Assembly (NCBI GenBank): GCA_026225945.1
Contig: JAMJFZ010000199.1
Span: 70,534,501-70,598,500 of the forward strand
Reading direction: 5' to 3'
DNA length: 64,000 bases
Source of the DNA: Cricetomys ansorgei
Taxonomy: Eukaryota > Chordata > Mammalia > Rodentia > Nesomyidae
Shown here: positions 1-12,300 of the stretch, piece after piece
Numbering within the stretch: the first letter of the stretch is position 1
Layout: each line of letters starts with the position of its first letter
Notes under the pieces: model-generated
Database searches by the model: none
What the model was told of the DNA's origin: nothing
Seen by the model: the letters and a program-made list of their open reading frames with translations, nothing else
Translations under genes and position numbers: made by a program

Positions 1-675
1 CTACTGATCTTTCCTGTTGTTTCATCAGATATTATATTACTTGACAACTCTGTCTGAACTATACCTCCTCCTAGAATCATTGACATAGGTGTTAAATCTG
101 AGCAACTTCTTCCTGAGCCACAAAGCAGCCATGTATCAAATGGATTAATATCATATTTAAATGGATCCATTTCGGTGAAATTACCATAGCCTTCTAATGG
201 TGAAAATGTAAAAAATTTTCCTTGGAGATAGTGAGCCCTACGACTCTGACATCCAGTCCATGGGAGGAGAGTTGCTCTATCTGCCATCCTGCCTGTGCAA
301 AAAGGGGCATATTGTGGTTGTGTCTTTTTATTGGAGCGTTCCTCATCATCAGTTTTTTGTTTAGGCCACCAGCCGTAAAGGACAGTGGCATTTGATTTAA
401 CAACTCTGTTTATTGTTACTATTTCTCCCATATGTGCATAGGAGAAATTTCCTAGTACAATGCATGGCTGATCATTAGTATTATTAGATAAGATTGTAAA
501 GCATAGGCTACCATTCACCCTCCAAGTCTCATTAGTACTTACAGCTGCTAAATTCTGGTCCATGGGCAAAAAGGGCAAGCCCAAGGATTCGTTAGTTGCA
601 AAAAACCGGGGGAATACCTGTGCATCATGCATCACCGGCATGGGTTTTGGGAGTGTTGACATTATACCCCAACGT
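1..675 (-). pseudogene. env: env (surface subunit region) of IAPE-like class II endogenous retrovirus, partial
   Basis: Minus-strand frame downstream of the integrase stop. It is open from about position 670 to the window edge, so at least 220 codons without a stop. The translation has several N-X-S/T glycosylation sequons and Trp/Cys residues as expected of a retroviral surface glycoprotein; it is env by position, directly after pol. An in-frame ATG lies at 561-563, but the authentic env start is normally supplied by splicing, so the start is unknown. The rest of env and the 3' LTR lie left of the window. Having env separates this copy from ordinary env-less IAP elements and points to an IAPE-type provirus. 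Assignment by position and composition only; whether full-length env is intact cannot be judged. Confidence 0.6.
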
Positions 676-681
676 AGTTCT

Positions 682-2421
682 TCAGCTTGTGTCTGTTGGC
701 TCAGGAGTATCCATGTCAGGATCCATAGTTCTGGGTTCCACATCTTCTTTTTTGATAATTCTGGTTAGCCTTGCAGGTACCCAGATTGGGTTTTCTTGGT
801 CCTGTGGAAAAACACAAATAGCTCCCCTGGATCTTATTAATATTGGATCCGGGCCTTTCCATTGATTATTGATCACATCTTTCCATTTGACTTGTTCTTT
901 CGGAACAGTATGAGAAGCATGTCTGTCCGCAGCAGACCGTCCTTCTGAGTCCAAATTTAAAAAATTTAGAGTAAATAGGGATAGGGAGATAGATGTCTTA
1001 GGTCCCATGGTGGGGCCTATTCCTCCCCTTTGTTTTTGTAGGTAGACTTTTAAAGTGCCGTTAGCACGTTCCACAATGCCTTGAGCTTGTGGATTATAGG
1101 GTAGCCCAGTCACATGATGAACTCTCATTCTCTGACAGAATTGTTGAAATGGCTTAGATGTATACGCCGGACCATTGTCAGTTTTTAGTTGTAATGGTTT
1201 GCCCCAGGCTGCCCATGCCTCTAGGCAATGAGTGATTACATGAATCACCTTCTCTCCCGCCAAGGGGGTTGCATGGATAATGCCAGAACAGGTATCCACA
1301 GATACATGAATATATTTCATTTTTCCAAAGCCATTATAATGAGTCACGTCCATTTGCCAAATATGTAATGGCTGTAACCCTCTAGGGTTAACACCAAAGG
1401 ATGGTACAGAGCGAAACTCTGCACAGTTGTTACACTTAAGCACAATATCTCGAGCTTCAGCACGAGATATATGAAATTTTTGTCTCAATGTATTAGCTGG
1501 GACATGATATAGGGTATGGAATTCAGAAGCCAATTGAATAGGAGAGGTAGCCAAATAAATCCCTTTTGTAGCTTTATCTGCCATGGCATTAGCAGTAGCC
1601 ATGGGGCCAGGTAACAGAGTATGAGCTCTAATATGTTGAATGAAGAAAGGATTAGTTCTGTTTCTTATTGATGTCTGTATATCCGAAAATACAGTAGCCA
1701 CTGTGCTTTTAGAGTTTATTAAATCAACCACTTCTAAAATTTGAACAGCTCTCACTACATAATGAGAATCAGAAATGATATTAACAGGTTCGTGAAATTT
1801 TCTCAAGACTGTAGCTACAACAGCACATTCCACAAGTTGTGGAGAGTTAAAATCATATTTGATTTGTGTAGGCTGATTATTTACAACATAACTTCCAATG
1901 CCAGTTTTAGAGCCATCAGTATAGATATCTGTGGCGTTAAGGATCGGGTCTTTTTTAGTGACTTTAGGAAATATAAAAGCATTTGTACGAGCAAAATGTA
2001 AGAGCGGATGTTTAGGAAAATGATTGTCAATTTGTCCTGAGAAAACACATCTCAAGACAGCCCAATTATCAATAGTGGCACAAAGTGTTTGCACCTGAAA
2101 TTTAGTATATGGGCTGATAATTTTCTCTGGTTTTTTGCCAAAGTGTGTCAACGCTAGTTGAATGCCTCTCATAGCCAAATCAGCCACCAAGGTAGGATAA
2201 TGTCCTAGTACATGTCCTGGTGAGGTATGAGAATGAACCCATAACAAAGGCCCCTGTTGCCATAGCACTGCTGTTGGTTGTTTAGGCGACGGGATGATGC
2301 ATAATAGAAATGACAAGGAGGGATCAACACGTGTCAATAATGCTTCCTTTAAGCATTCTTCCACCTTTTCAAGTGTCTGAGAAGCTTCAAGTGTTAATTC
2401 TCTATGAGAGGTTATTGCCAA
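682..2421 (-). pseudogene. pol: ERV pol remnant: RT C-terminus, RNase H and integrase
   Basis: A 579-codon open frame. Residues about 1-150 resemble the thumb/connection end of reverse transcriptase. RNase H follows at about 160-290, recognised from its first acidic motif (YTDGS) and later SDSHYVV segment. Then come an integrase zinc-binding region (HxxxH/CxxC-like residues near 300-335) and the integrase core, with WQMDVTHYN, LKTDNGPAY and the YNPQAQGIVERANG stretch carrying the catalytic D,D,E set. The C-terminus has a retroviral DNA-binding-type tail. The frame is intact across integrase, so this is a fairly young insertion. It is not a functional pol: the RT fingers, palm and active site are missing through the deletion at about 2422-2456. 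Closest family by motif and context is IAP/betaretrovirus-like class II ERV. Confidence 0.85.
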
Positions 2422-2455
2422 ATCTCCTTCCAGAATTTTAAATAAGGGTTGTAGT

Positions 2456-3400
2456 TCAGTAGTTGTTAACTTTAGGTAAGGTCTTATCCTCAGGAGTCAG
2501 GGCCATGGATGTTAAGCGTTCCACTAGCGCCTGAGTAAAAGAGGCATTAATGCCGTATGTTTGTACTGACTCTGCTAGGGCCTTTAACTGCTTGATATCC
2601 AATGGAGCATACTGTCTCACTTGATTATCCTCCCATACTGGAAAAGCTGCCCTAATCTTTTTTCTTTCCTTTTCTGGGATCATAGAGCTAGATACCTTTT
2701 TCTTTTCTGGTGTAGTTTTAGTCTTTCGCCGGACTACTACCACTTCCTCCTCTAAAGGGGGGAGCGGAAGGGTTAAATCCAGGCGCATAAGGAGGATCAG
2801 GCTCATATCTTGTAACTTCCTCCTCCAGTTCAGCCTGCTCCTCAAGGTCAAGCTCTTTCTGTTTTTGTTTTGAGCTAAATGAGTCATCTTGTTTTTCTCC
2901 CTCCGAGGACGTCTCCTCTGAGGAAGAGAAACTAACCTTGAGTTTTTGAAACTCTTTTAACACTGGGTATAAACTTTTTCCCTTTTCTTTTGGGTTTTCT
3001 TTTTTTTCCTTACTCACTAGTGTCTTAATTAGAGGCTTCTTTTTTGTATTTATGCCTCTCCTCTCCTCTGCTTCTGATAGACTATCTTGGTGGTCGGCTA
3101 ATGCTCGTTGTCCTTCCTTTACTAGCTCTTTACATTTCTCATCTTCTAGACAGGCCCTAATTAATTTAAAAACAGGCCATGTCCCCGGTCTCAACCTAGA
3201 TTTCTCCTTTTCGTTAGCTAGATCTATTCCGAGTTTGTCCCAGGAGCCCTTAGTTAGGGACCCTGTACTAACAAACCACGGTGCTACACGATTTATTTCT
3301 TTTAAAAATTTTTCAGCACCCTTTCTGATATCTTTAAGCCTCTCTGCTTAAGCAACGCCTGCATTGCATCCAGAATCGGCTTTATCTGTTGATTTCCCAT
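2456..3400 (-). pseudogene. gag: ERV gag remnant, frameshifted and 3'-deleted
   Basis: Minus-strand gag begins at an ATG at 3398-3400, downstream of the leader. The first frame ends at a stop near 3300 after about 33 codons. Gag-like sequence resumes in another frame (through 2718-3194), rich in Lys/Glu/Ser with a Pro-rich segment, then shifts again at about 2730-2770 into the frame that ends at 2456. That last part resembles the start of a betaretroviral capsid domain. At least two frame changes mean no single Gag product. The reading stops about 35 bp before the pol frame, so the rest of capsid, nucleocapsid, protease and most of RT are gone. Internally deleted IAP copies of this kind are well known. 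Confidence 0.75.
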
Positions 3401-3692
3401 GCTTCCTTTATCTACAGGAGCGGGAGCGCTTGCTCAGTTATTTACCTGAGACTGACAGCGAATTATGTGGTGGTACAGAAAGGATACGTGCACTTTTTAT
3501 CACTTTTCCCACAGTTGAGACACAGACAGCACACCAATACAAAAAAGAAAGCAACAAGCACGAACACCGAGAGAGCAAGATAGATCATACCTTGCAGAAG
3601 AGTGCCTAGGCCTCACGCGCCGTCAGTTCTGAATTCCTTTCCGACGAGCAGCCGGGGTCCCTTGTAGTTCCTCTGCCCAGGAGTTGGCAGCT
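3401..3692 (-). other. ERV leader between primer-binding site and gag
   Basis: Noncoding leader of the minus-strand provirus, from just after the primer-binding site to the gag ATG. It should hold the packaging signal and splice donor by position. No conserved ORF was seen. Confidence 0.6.
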
Positions 3693-3710
3693 TCCCGGGT
3701 TTCGGCACCA
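3693..3710 (-). promoter_or_regulatory. Retroviral primer-binding site, tRNA-Phe type
   Basis: Read on the minus strand, 18 bases match the complement of the 3' end of tRNA-Phe (begins TGGTGCCGAAACCC). They lie three bases inside the LTR. tRNA-Phe priming is characteristic of IAP elements, so this supports both the family and the orientation of the provirus. Confidence 0.85.
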
Positions 3711-3713
3711 CCT

Positions 3714-4064
3714 TGTCGCGCGCTACCTTCACCGATAAAGGAGACGCGGCAAAACAGAATTCTTCTGACAACAATTTATTAACAGCTCTTTTAGATAACA
3801 GATGTAGAAGGACCACGAGTCTAGAAAACCCCCAACTAATATAGAGTTTTGGGGAATGTTTTTCCCTGCCAATTGGTGCTCTTGCAGAACCTAATTAGTA
3901 TACTGCCTTCAATCGGTAGCTTTTACGATCCCAATTAGCATGTGGTTATCTTGAGCAGATTACACAGCCAGTGCATGCGCAAGAGCAAACAACGCTCCCG
4001 TGAAGAACCAGGAAGCAGGGAGCCGGCGCCATCTTCTAATGGCGAATGATATCGGCTCCCAACA
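3714..4064 (-). mobile_element. 5' LTR of IAP-like provirus
   Basis: On the minus strand it begins TGTTGGGAGCCG at 4064, the typical IAP LTR start, and ends in CA at 3714 before the primer site; length about 351 bp. A polyadenylation signal AATAAA lies near 3775 and a TATA-like ATATTAG stretch near 3835-3842, giving U3, R and U5 in expected order. The 3' partner LTR is outside the window, so neither target duplication nor LTR divergence (age) can be measured. Confidence 0.85.
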
Positions 4065-4381
4065 AATTTCTTGTGTAATTATCTTAAAGTCTTTTAAGTC
4101 AGTTACCAAGGTCCAGCCCCAGCAAAGAGGGCCAGAGATTGGAAACGGGGTGAGACATCGGCAGGGAAAAGCAGAAACGGTCTTCTGGATGGGTCAAAGC
4201 AAGCTCCCTTTATTTTGACTTTTTTATTTTCCTCTCTCTCTCTTTCTTTCTCTCTCTCTCTCTCTTTCTCTCTCTCCTCTTCAAGACTTTTCCTCTCTAT
4301 ACAATTCAAGCTTTTTTTCCCCTCTGTATAATTTCTTTCTCTTATTTAAACTTATCTTTTACTGTACTTTTCCATAAAAAT

Positions 4382-4412
<31 letters not shown>

Positions 4413-5780
4413 GCACACATCTTGTGAATGAAGCAAAGCTCCAACACACACTCACCTCACACACACACATTGTAAATTTTAACACATACATACCTTACCC
4501 ATACACATCTTGTAAGCTTCCTCTTGTTCTTGTGGAAGAAGCAAAGCTCCAACACACATAGATCTTACCCACACATCTTACAAGCTTCCTTTTTCCCTTC
4601 TCTCTTCTCCTGTTTTCTCTTCTCCTCCTACTCTACTCCCACTTCTTCTACTTCTCCTTCTGTCTGTCCGTTTTCCCATATATCTTATATATATATTTAA
4701 ACAAAGCCCCTCATGGGGAAAAAATCACATAATAATCTTATCTTAGTCATAAACTTAAACTTCACATAATGATTACAGGTTTTACATTTCAGCGATTACA
4801 AGTTCCATATTTTTCTAAAACCCACACCTGGACACCTCGTTCCCCATATATTTCTCCCCACAGTACATCTAATTCCTAGAAGCAATAGTTTTTCTGTTAC
4901 AGATTAACAGAGTTTAAGCAAGCCAAGTAATCTCACAGCCAGCTTCTATTGTAGCTGGCAGGTAGCAGTCTTGTGGTTGCTAGGGAAACAGGAATATGTA
5001 CGTCAGAGTATCGCAACCTACACAATTCTTATTTAGTTAACACAGTGACACAAGTTTATTATAACTAGAAAACTTTAAGTCAGGGGTCTTTTGCTTTTCT
5101 TAGACAAAAGGAGAATCTGCTGCACAGCCCTATATCCCCAAGGTGCACCCCAAACTCATCAGTAAACTTTTGATTATAGAAACCAGGAAAGAGTCAATTT
5201 TATTTGTGGTCGAGGAAGTTCAAGCCTAACAATGGGCACTGAAACTCATTTGTTATTTCTTGATCATGGTCCTGTTTTTCATAGGTGACACTTAAAAGCA
5301 ACTAAGCTTTCTTTGTTCTAGCTTTCCTAAGCCTGACCAGACAAGTCCCGAGCAAAAATATGTTTTCTTACTTTGATGTTATTTCTTAGGTTACTAATGT
5401 TTAAGTTACTGATTCCAAGGCAGCTGGCAAAACATCCTGATCTAATCCTGCAACTGTATGTGAAAAACACCTACATTTCATAACCTCACGTGTTTTTAGT
5501 TATTCTTTCTGGAGTTTCAATTGGATCACTAGTTTAACTGCGTGGCACTGCCTTGACCAAATGGCAGTGCTCGAGGGAAAATCATCACCACTGTTATGTG
5601 TGCCAGTAACACTGCCCAGTGAGGGTTAGAGACCCCCATAGAACTTTCAGATTACAAGTGAGACAGGGAGATCGTGGTAGCAAAAAGCATGATAATGCCC
5701 AGCAGTGGCAAAGGGAATTCAGGAAACAATCTCCTGGAAGGCCAAGGTAAAAACCTACTGCTGCCCTGCTAAACAGTAGG
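4065..5780. other. Noncoding flank of provirus with (TC)n and (CA)n microsatellites
   Basis: No credible gene. It holds a (TC)n tract at about 4230-4280, a (CA)n tract at about 4381-4410 and two short direct repeats of the motif AAGCAAAGCTCCAACACACA near 4432 and 4540. The composition resembles an old LTR or other repeat, but I cannot name a family. Confidence 0.5.
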
Positions 5781-6400
5781 CTGAATCCCTGAAGCACCAA
5801 CGCCAGCTGCTGTTCCCCTGCATTGTTCCCAGCAGTCAGTGTTGGTTGATGTTACTATTGAGAATCCCAAGATAGGTCTTCTTGCCAAGAGGGACCCTGA
5901 GAGAGACACTGAAGCATGAATCGTTGCAAGAGCATGAGGTTTATTGTACCGATGCATCCTTCCTAGGCATAGGAGGGGACGTCCATAGGGTCCCCACGCA
6001 GGGGGCAGGAGGTCACCCTGAGGGGATTTTCAAACTTGCCTATACTCTTTTTTTTATTACTGATTTTAGCAACAGCACAACCTTTAAGCTGATTGGTTAG
6101 AAGCAATAGCATAAGTCAGCAGAAAGTTACAGAACATCATATGATCTATCTTGAGGGTGGGGGAGTGCTGTCACAAGCTATTTCATTATCTGGGTACTTG
6201 TGGTTATTCTCAGAAATGCTTCTTGACCCAGGCTTTCCAAGAAACCTCAGGCCTACTCGTACATTTCTAAGCCTGACTAGAGTCTGGTCAAATCCAGCTT
6301 GGGCCTTACACCATGAGCCAGTTAAAATAACCTGTAATAAGTAAGCATGGGTCAAATCTTACCTTACTAGTGGTGTGAACCAGGTAATCCTGTCATTTTA
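5780..6400 (-). mobile_element. Probable solo LTR, minus strand
   Basis: On the minus strand this region has the layout of a retroviral LTR: a CCAAT box (AACCAATCAGC) near 6095, an A-rich TATA-like segment near 6045, then AATAAA near 5943 followed by a short R/U5-like stretch. No adjoining gag or pol sequence was found, so it is probably a solo LTR. Boundaries are approximate and the family is not identified. Confidence 0.5.
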
Positions 6401-6849
6401 AACCCTTGACCATTTTAAAATTATTCTGAATATCATGAGACTTAATGACATTAACAAATGAACATATGAATCAATCAAAAGAAAGTTGTACCCAAACTAC
6501 AGTTCTCAGAGAGATATATGAGATATAAGATATATGAGAGACACTAAAAATTTTGGATCATAAACTGTCCTGTTACAAAGAAAAGCACAAAAGCTATGTG
6601 TTAACCCTGTGCTTTTTGGTCACGTTTAAATTTTTAAACAAGTTTTGTGGACAAACAATTATATTAAAATAAAACCCTCAAGAAAACAGTTCTGAAACAC
6701 ATAATGAACCTATTTTAAAATAGGCAAATGGTTTATGAGCTTAGGAGTGTCACAAGTCTTACCATAAACATTGACCCTTTTAAACAGGGAATATAAATTT
6801 TAAACATAAAACAAGAGAATAAACCATATATCTCATGCCAGATGCTGGC

Positions 6850-7410
6850 AAGCAGACAGAGGCAGCTGAGCAGAGTTACTTGGTAGTGTGGACGAGAATT
6901 CCGGAACAGAAGCTGTGTCAGCAAAGACTGATTAGAACTGCAGTGAAGTGGAGGGGTTGGAATGTTGCAGATCCAGAGGCTGATTACCTCATCTTCACCC
7001 AGCTTTAGCCCCCAGAACAGCCATTCCTTGGCCAACTCTGTGTCAGAACTAACATCCCGTGGCTAATAGACAGAATCCTTTGGGGTCTATTAACTTAGCA
7101 GAACTCCAGCTTCCACCAACCCCAAAGCCCAAAATGTCAGCAGACATCATCTTGGGCCTATAGAAACGCTTCCCCCGTCTCATGGCAGCCGCCTCTCTCT
7201 GTACCCACCAAGGTGTTTTAAACGTGCCTTGATTTATGACTTCCTTTGTTCTGTAAAACTACAAAAACTTAAAACCTTCAGAAAACTGCTTCCACCTTGA
7301 AACATGGAACTTGGGGTAACCTACATCTGTGTTCCTGGGCCATGTTCACTCAAAATGGCCCCAGAATAAACTCTTATTCCCTTTAACATGAGAGCTACAT
7401 TTTTTTTACA
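6850..7410 (+). mobile_element. LTR-like repeat, copy 1 of family A
   Basis: The same sequence recurs at 38075-38735 in the same orientation, sharing long blocks such as GAACAGCCATTCCTTG and CTTGATTTATGA and the TCTGTAAA run near the end. It ends with AATAAA near 7366, as expected of an LTR R region. The family name is not recognised. Confidence 0.55.
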
Positions 7411-9170
7411 TCAACAGTAGCAATGCCCAGAATAAAATGTCATGGCTACGAGTCCTTACCACGCATTTTCTGGGGCCTGAGAGAAGCGGCTTCTTTCCAT
7501 GTGGGCAGACCTTTATTTCTCCTGTAAAGTCTCCCCTGTCTTTTTATTACAAAACCAAAAGGCTGGGAACATAAAACTGTGGTGCTGGAGCCCAGCAGCT
7601 GCCGAGGCCACAGGTGCAGGCCCGGAGGAGCCATTCCTCTCTCACAGGCCCCTAGCTGCCAGGCTCCCCAGTGCCGGGAGTTACCACCCCGGGAAGTGGG
7701 TTTGTATGGAAGCAGATATTGGCGGCTCTGCCTCCAACGGGGAAACTTGAAAACATTGTGCCAGTGTGTGTGTATGTGTGTGTGTGTGTGACTTAACATC
7801 AGGCATCAAAGACCAAGTTTTATGAAAGTCCAATCTTAGGTAATGAGCAGAACATGAAAATCTATGGAGACAGGAAGGGCAGTGGCACAGACTGAAGCTG
7901 ATGACTACTTAAGGGCAGCCTAGATGGTGCAGGACAGAGGTCATGAATGGCTCTGGGACTTATTTTGAGGAAAGCATTTGAATATTAACTTTTGTACGTT
8001 AAATGGGTGAGTTGTGCAGTATGTGATCTGTGTCTTATAAAGCTATCGAACATTAAGTGACTCAAGTAGCACAAAACAGGCTGGAGCCCCCGTGTGTGCG
8101 ATGACACAGTACTACTACTACAAAAAAAGAGCCGTACTTAAAGCCCACGGACACTCAGTGGAAAGGCCATGGTGCTTGTCCGTGTCCACGCAGGTGTGGC
8201 ACCTAAGCATGGGAGGCTTCCTCAGTAACTTGAAAATGTGACTGACCTTTACTTCGGTAGACTTCCTGAATGTGGGCAGCCTCAGTGCAGTCTGTTGAGG
8301 GCCTTGCGAGCAAAGGCTGGGGGACCTTCAAATGGGATTCTCCTCTGGACACTGCAACCTAGGCACTGTGTTTCTAGCCTGTGGGTCGCAGAATTTGGAC
8401 TGAAGGCTGCCTTGTCAGTCCTGACCTGAACCCATAGCCTGATGCCCGGCCCCACAAATTTACAATGAGCAAGACCTAAAAGAGCCTATTCTTTAAGACA
8501 AATCTCTAGATCTATCTCGCTGATTCTCTGCCTCTCCCTGCCACACTCTATAGCTGAGTCTGTGTGCGTGTACAAGCGCAATTCCTGAGCATTTAGACAC
8601 AAAGAGAACCCACATCAAATTAGGGCCTCGTGCATGCACGCATATACATAAAATATAAATGTAATAAAAATGTGAAAATTAGCAGAGACCGCCAGGGGTC
8701 AGCAATGGGGAAACATCCTGCCACATCAGTGATAGCAGGTGGTGTGGGGGAGACAAGCCAGTTCCCAAGAAACTTGTCCCACAGCATAGGGAACACAGAC
8801 CTGACTGTCAGGCCCGGTGGTCCAGGTACCGCTCGTTGCCAGGCACCCTTGCTGTTCCCTTCTCCCATCACCTAACAACTGAAAAGAATCAGACAAAAAA
8901 TCAGCCATCCGACTTAGCTGGGACCTCTCTTAGCAGCCCACATGCCGACTAGCCTCAAGAGACTTCTGCCTTCTGTTCAAAACACTCATGGACCAAGGCT
9001 GTCAGATGCTTTGGACCTACCTATGTGATGAGTATTTGGCCTATGGTATTTAAAGGGTGCCAAGCAGCTTGAACCATGATGCCACAAAGGAAGTCCTAAA
9101 GATACAGATGAGTAAGAAGAGGGTCTGAGCAGAGAGTCCACCCTGAGTGCTCAAGAACAGCAGGGAAACG
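7411..9170. other. Noncoding; (TG)n at 7764-7790
   Basis: No supported gene. It contains a short TG microsatellite and, near 8480-8680, a stretch resembling the 3' half of a B2/B3 SINE. The short open frames here lack homology and codon structure. Confidence 0.4.
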
Positions 9171-9198
9171 ATGGCCAGGGGCATTTTCAAGAAACACC

Positions 9199-9204
9199 TT
9201 TATT
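9199..9204 (-). terminator. Polyadenylation signal of the GML-like gene
   Basis: AATAAA on the minus strand, about 130 bases past the stop codon of the GML-like last exon. It implies a short 3' UTR ending around 9180. Confidence 0.6.
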
Positions 9205-9333
9205 ACTTTCTTACAAAAAGCCGTGAATGGGTCCAGCAGAGGCACTGGGCACTGTCTCTGCTTCACAAGGAATCAACCAAGAACAAAGTTGTTTTCAACT
9301 GTGGGAAGACGCATACACCCCAAGGAGGGGTTC

Positions 9334-12300
9334 TCAGGTCAGTATGCTGCTGGAGAGGATTAAGGCAAGGCTGAGGAGAAGGCTGGACTCCTCCAGACAC
9401 ACAGCCGTGTCTATGCTTCTTTCCTCAATGAGAGGGTCAGGCAGCAAGTCCCTCTCCACATTATTAGGGCCTCTGTCATTGCACATTGTGCCCGCACAAC
9501 ACTGGACGTAGTAGAAGCTGTTGGTAGCTGGAAGCCTTCTAGTGATTTCTGGAGGCTCCTCAACTTTATACACAAATGAGCAGTTGCTCGTACATTGCTT
9601 GTACACTGTGAGATCCCGAGAGTTCATACCTAGAAAGGAAGCCATCAGGAGTATTACCACCCCCACATTTTCATTGTAAACCACCTCCACAGTCAACCAC
9701 AACTAGCCCCACGACCTTAATGCAAGACATTGTCAAGGATGCTTGACAGGAAGCATGAAGTACACAGGCATGCTGATTGTTCCAGTAACAGCTTCTGTGC
9801 TTACCTGTCTGTGCATGCTACCATCTGTACACCTGTCACTGTCCCTCCTCAGTTGACATCCTAGTCTCAGGACACACAGCTATACAAATGAAGTATCCCG
9901 TTCAGTTTTGGGTCTGGATCACCCTATGAGTTCTCAAAGTCTAGAATGAAACAGTGACCAGAAGCTACGCTCTTTGAGAGTCTAGAGAGATGTCACAGGA
10001 GTGTCCACATTCATGACCTAGAATGAACTCCTTCCCAACCCTCTACCTGGCTTCCCAAGCTGTGGCATCTAAGTACAAAGTACAGTGTCCCTTGTAGCAG
10101 TATGCTACAATCTTACCCTCAATTCAGGGAAAGAGAAAGGAAGGATAAATGTTCACCGCTTTTCCAAGCAGTCTTGATATAGAGAAAAAGGTAGAAATGC
10201 CCACAGCCTCTTTTTAGGCTGTCCTAAGCTTGAGGACTAGCCGACAATGAGTCAGACTAGCCTCTCAGCTCACGGTCTACAAACTCAATCTCTCCAGCCT
10301 TTGTTCTTCTAGGAATTATCACACTAACGACAGCAACTCAACCAACGGACCACCAACCAATGTCCACCCCAACTCTTGGGGCTTCAGACCTTTTATAATC
10401 TAAGCCAAAAGTTCCCATAAACCCATGTGGCACCCAATCCCCAAATCAAGCTACAGGTGCCAGAACCACTGCGCCTAACCAAATTGGAGCCGCCTGCATC
10501 AAGCATTCCAAATCCGACTCATAAACAACTACCCCACAGCTGGGGTGGGCACACAACCCTAATACAAAAGCCATTTTGCGTTTTTAAAGAAACCAGAATA
10601 ACAAAAGCTTCTTCCAAGTGTTCCTCTACAGGCCCTGGATGACATGTTCTCCACCACAGATTAAATGGCCCGTTTCCAACAAGGCTCCGTAGAGAACAAG
10701 ACCACCATCACCACTGGCTTCAGCCAGCTAGAGTTGTCTGACATGAGCCCCACTGGCAACACCCTGCTGGAAACCCTGGGCTGAAGGCTTGAGGCCTTGT
10801 TGCTGCCTGTTCCCCTTGCAGTCTGCAGCCATCATTACAACCTCCTTTGCGGAGCTCGCCCTGACTGCCCTTCACAGCGCTGAGGCTCTGTCACTGCCAG
10901 GCATTGGAAGGATCTCATGATCCTGAAGCAAGCAGCAGCCTCCCCACATAAACCGCGTGCTAATCGACGGTCGAACTTGAGCTCTCTGTCAGGGATCTCT
11001 ACTCATTTGATAAGTCCTCTCTTCACAATCATCCAACTCCCAGTATTTCCTCATTCCAGGGTGGCTTTCTTGTCTACTGGCTGCTTAGACGTGTTCTTTC
11101 CCGCCCTCACCATCATTTACAGCTTAATCGTACTGCCACAGAGAAGTAACTCCACACAGCGCCATTCCTGAGGACCTTTAGCAACGGTCCCACCACACGC
11201 TTCCATTTACTCTGCGAACCCACGGACAATGTGCACATTTGGCCATTCCTGTCTTGGTCTCATTCGGTGACTTCCGGTTGTTAATGGTATTATCAGATGT
11301 TCGATGCACGCGCACTGAAGATTGTTGCATCTTCCGTGGGCTCCATCCTGTCACCTCCACAAAAGATCACTGCTCACTTAAGTAACATTTATTGTTGCCC
11401 GCGTGTGCCCTGATCCAGCCCTAGCTTTTCCATCTCAGATGGCAGGCAGCACCCTGAGGAACGGAGGCACCTCAGCGCTTCAATCTTGCTACTTGGGGTG
11501 TGTGGGGGTGTGAACGAGAGTGGTCCCCATAGGCTCATAGGTTTGAGTACTTGGTCCCCAGTTGTTAAACTGGCCGGGAAGGATTAGAAGCTGTGGCCTT
11601 ATTGGTGCTGTGTCACTGGAGGGCTGGCTTTGAGAGTTCAAAAAGCTAGCACATTTCACAGTTGTGTCTCCTGCCTGCGGATCCAGAGTGAGCCCTCAGC
11701 TCTTCCTGCCACCATGCCTTTCCTCCAGCATCACAGACTCTGACCCTCTGAAAATATAAGCTGAGATAAGTGCCTTATTTTAGAGGTTGTCTTGCTCACA
11801 CTGTCTTCTTAGAGCAAAAGAAAAGTGGCTAAAACAGGACCTGAGTGCACACGACCAGAAACCAACATGTGTGCAAAGATTTGCACAGGCTGGACCAGGG
11901 TGCCTGCCCACATGAAGAGAGAGACTTCCAGGGACAAAGGCCTAGAGGGGCCACAGTAGCCTTGCTCCCTGAATATTCAGCATATGTAGACTACTAGCTT
12001 ACCAGCAGCCACAGGCTCTGGTCTCCATGAGCTGATGCACATTGTCCTGTCAGTGGGCTGAACCAGGGTCTGTGAACAGACTCCCAGTTCATGGAGCTGC
12101 CAGAAGGGTGGTGGGTCCAGCTCCGTAGAGAACAGACTGGCCCTGTCCCCTAAAACCGTGCAGGTAGGGTACTCACCCTTAGTGTCCATCTACAGATACT
12201 TACGTACAGCTACTGTCGCACAGCGTTTACTGCCAGCATCACAGTCCCTAATCGTTTTGCAAAAAAACGTGTTAATGACTGAGCATTCAAAACATTTCAT

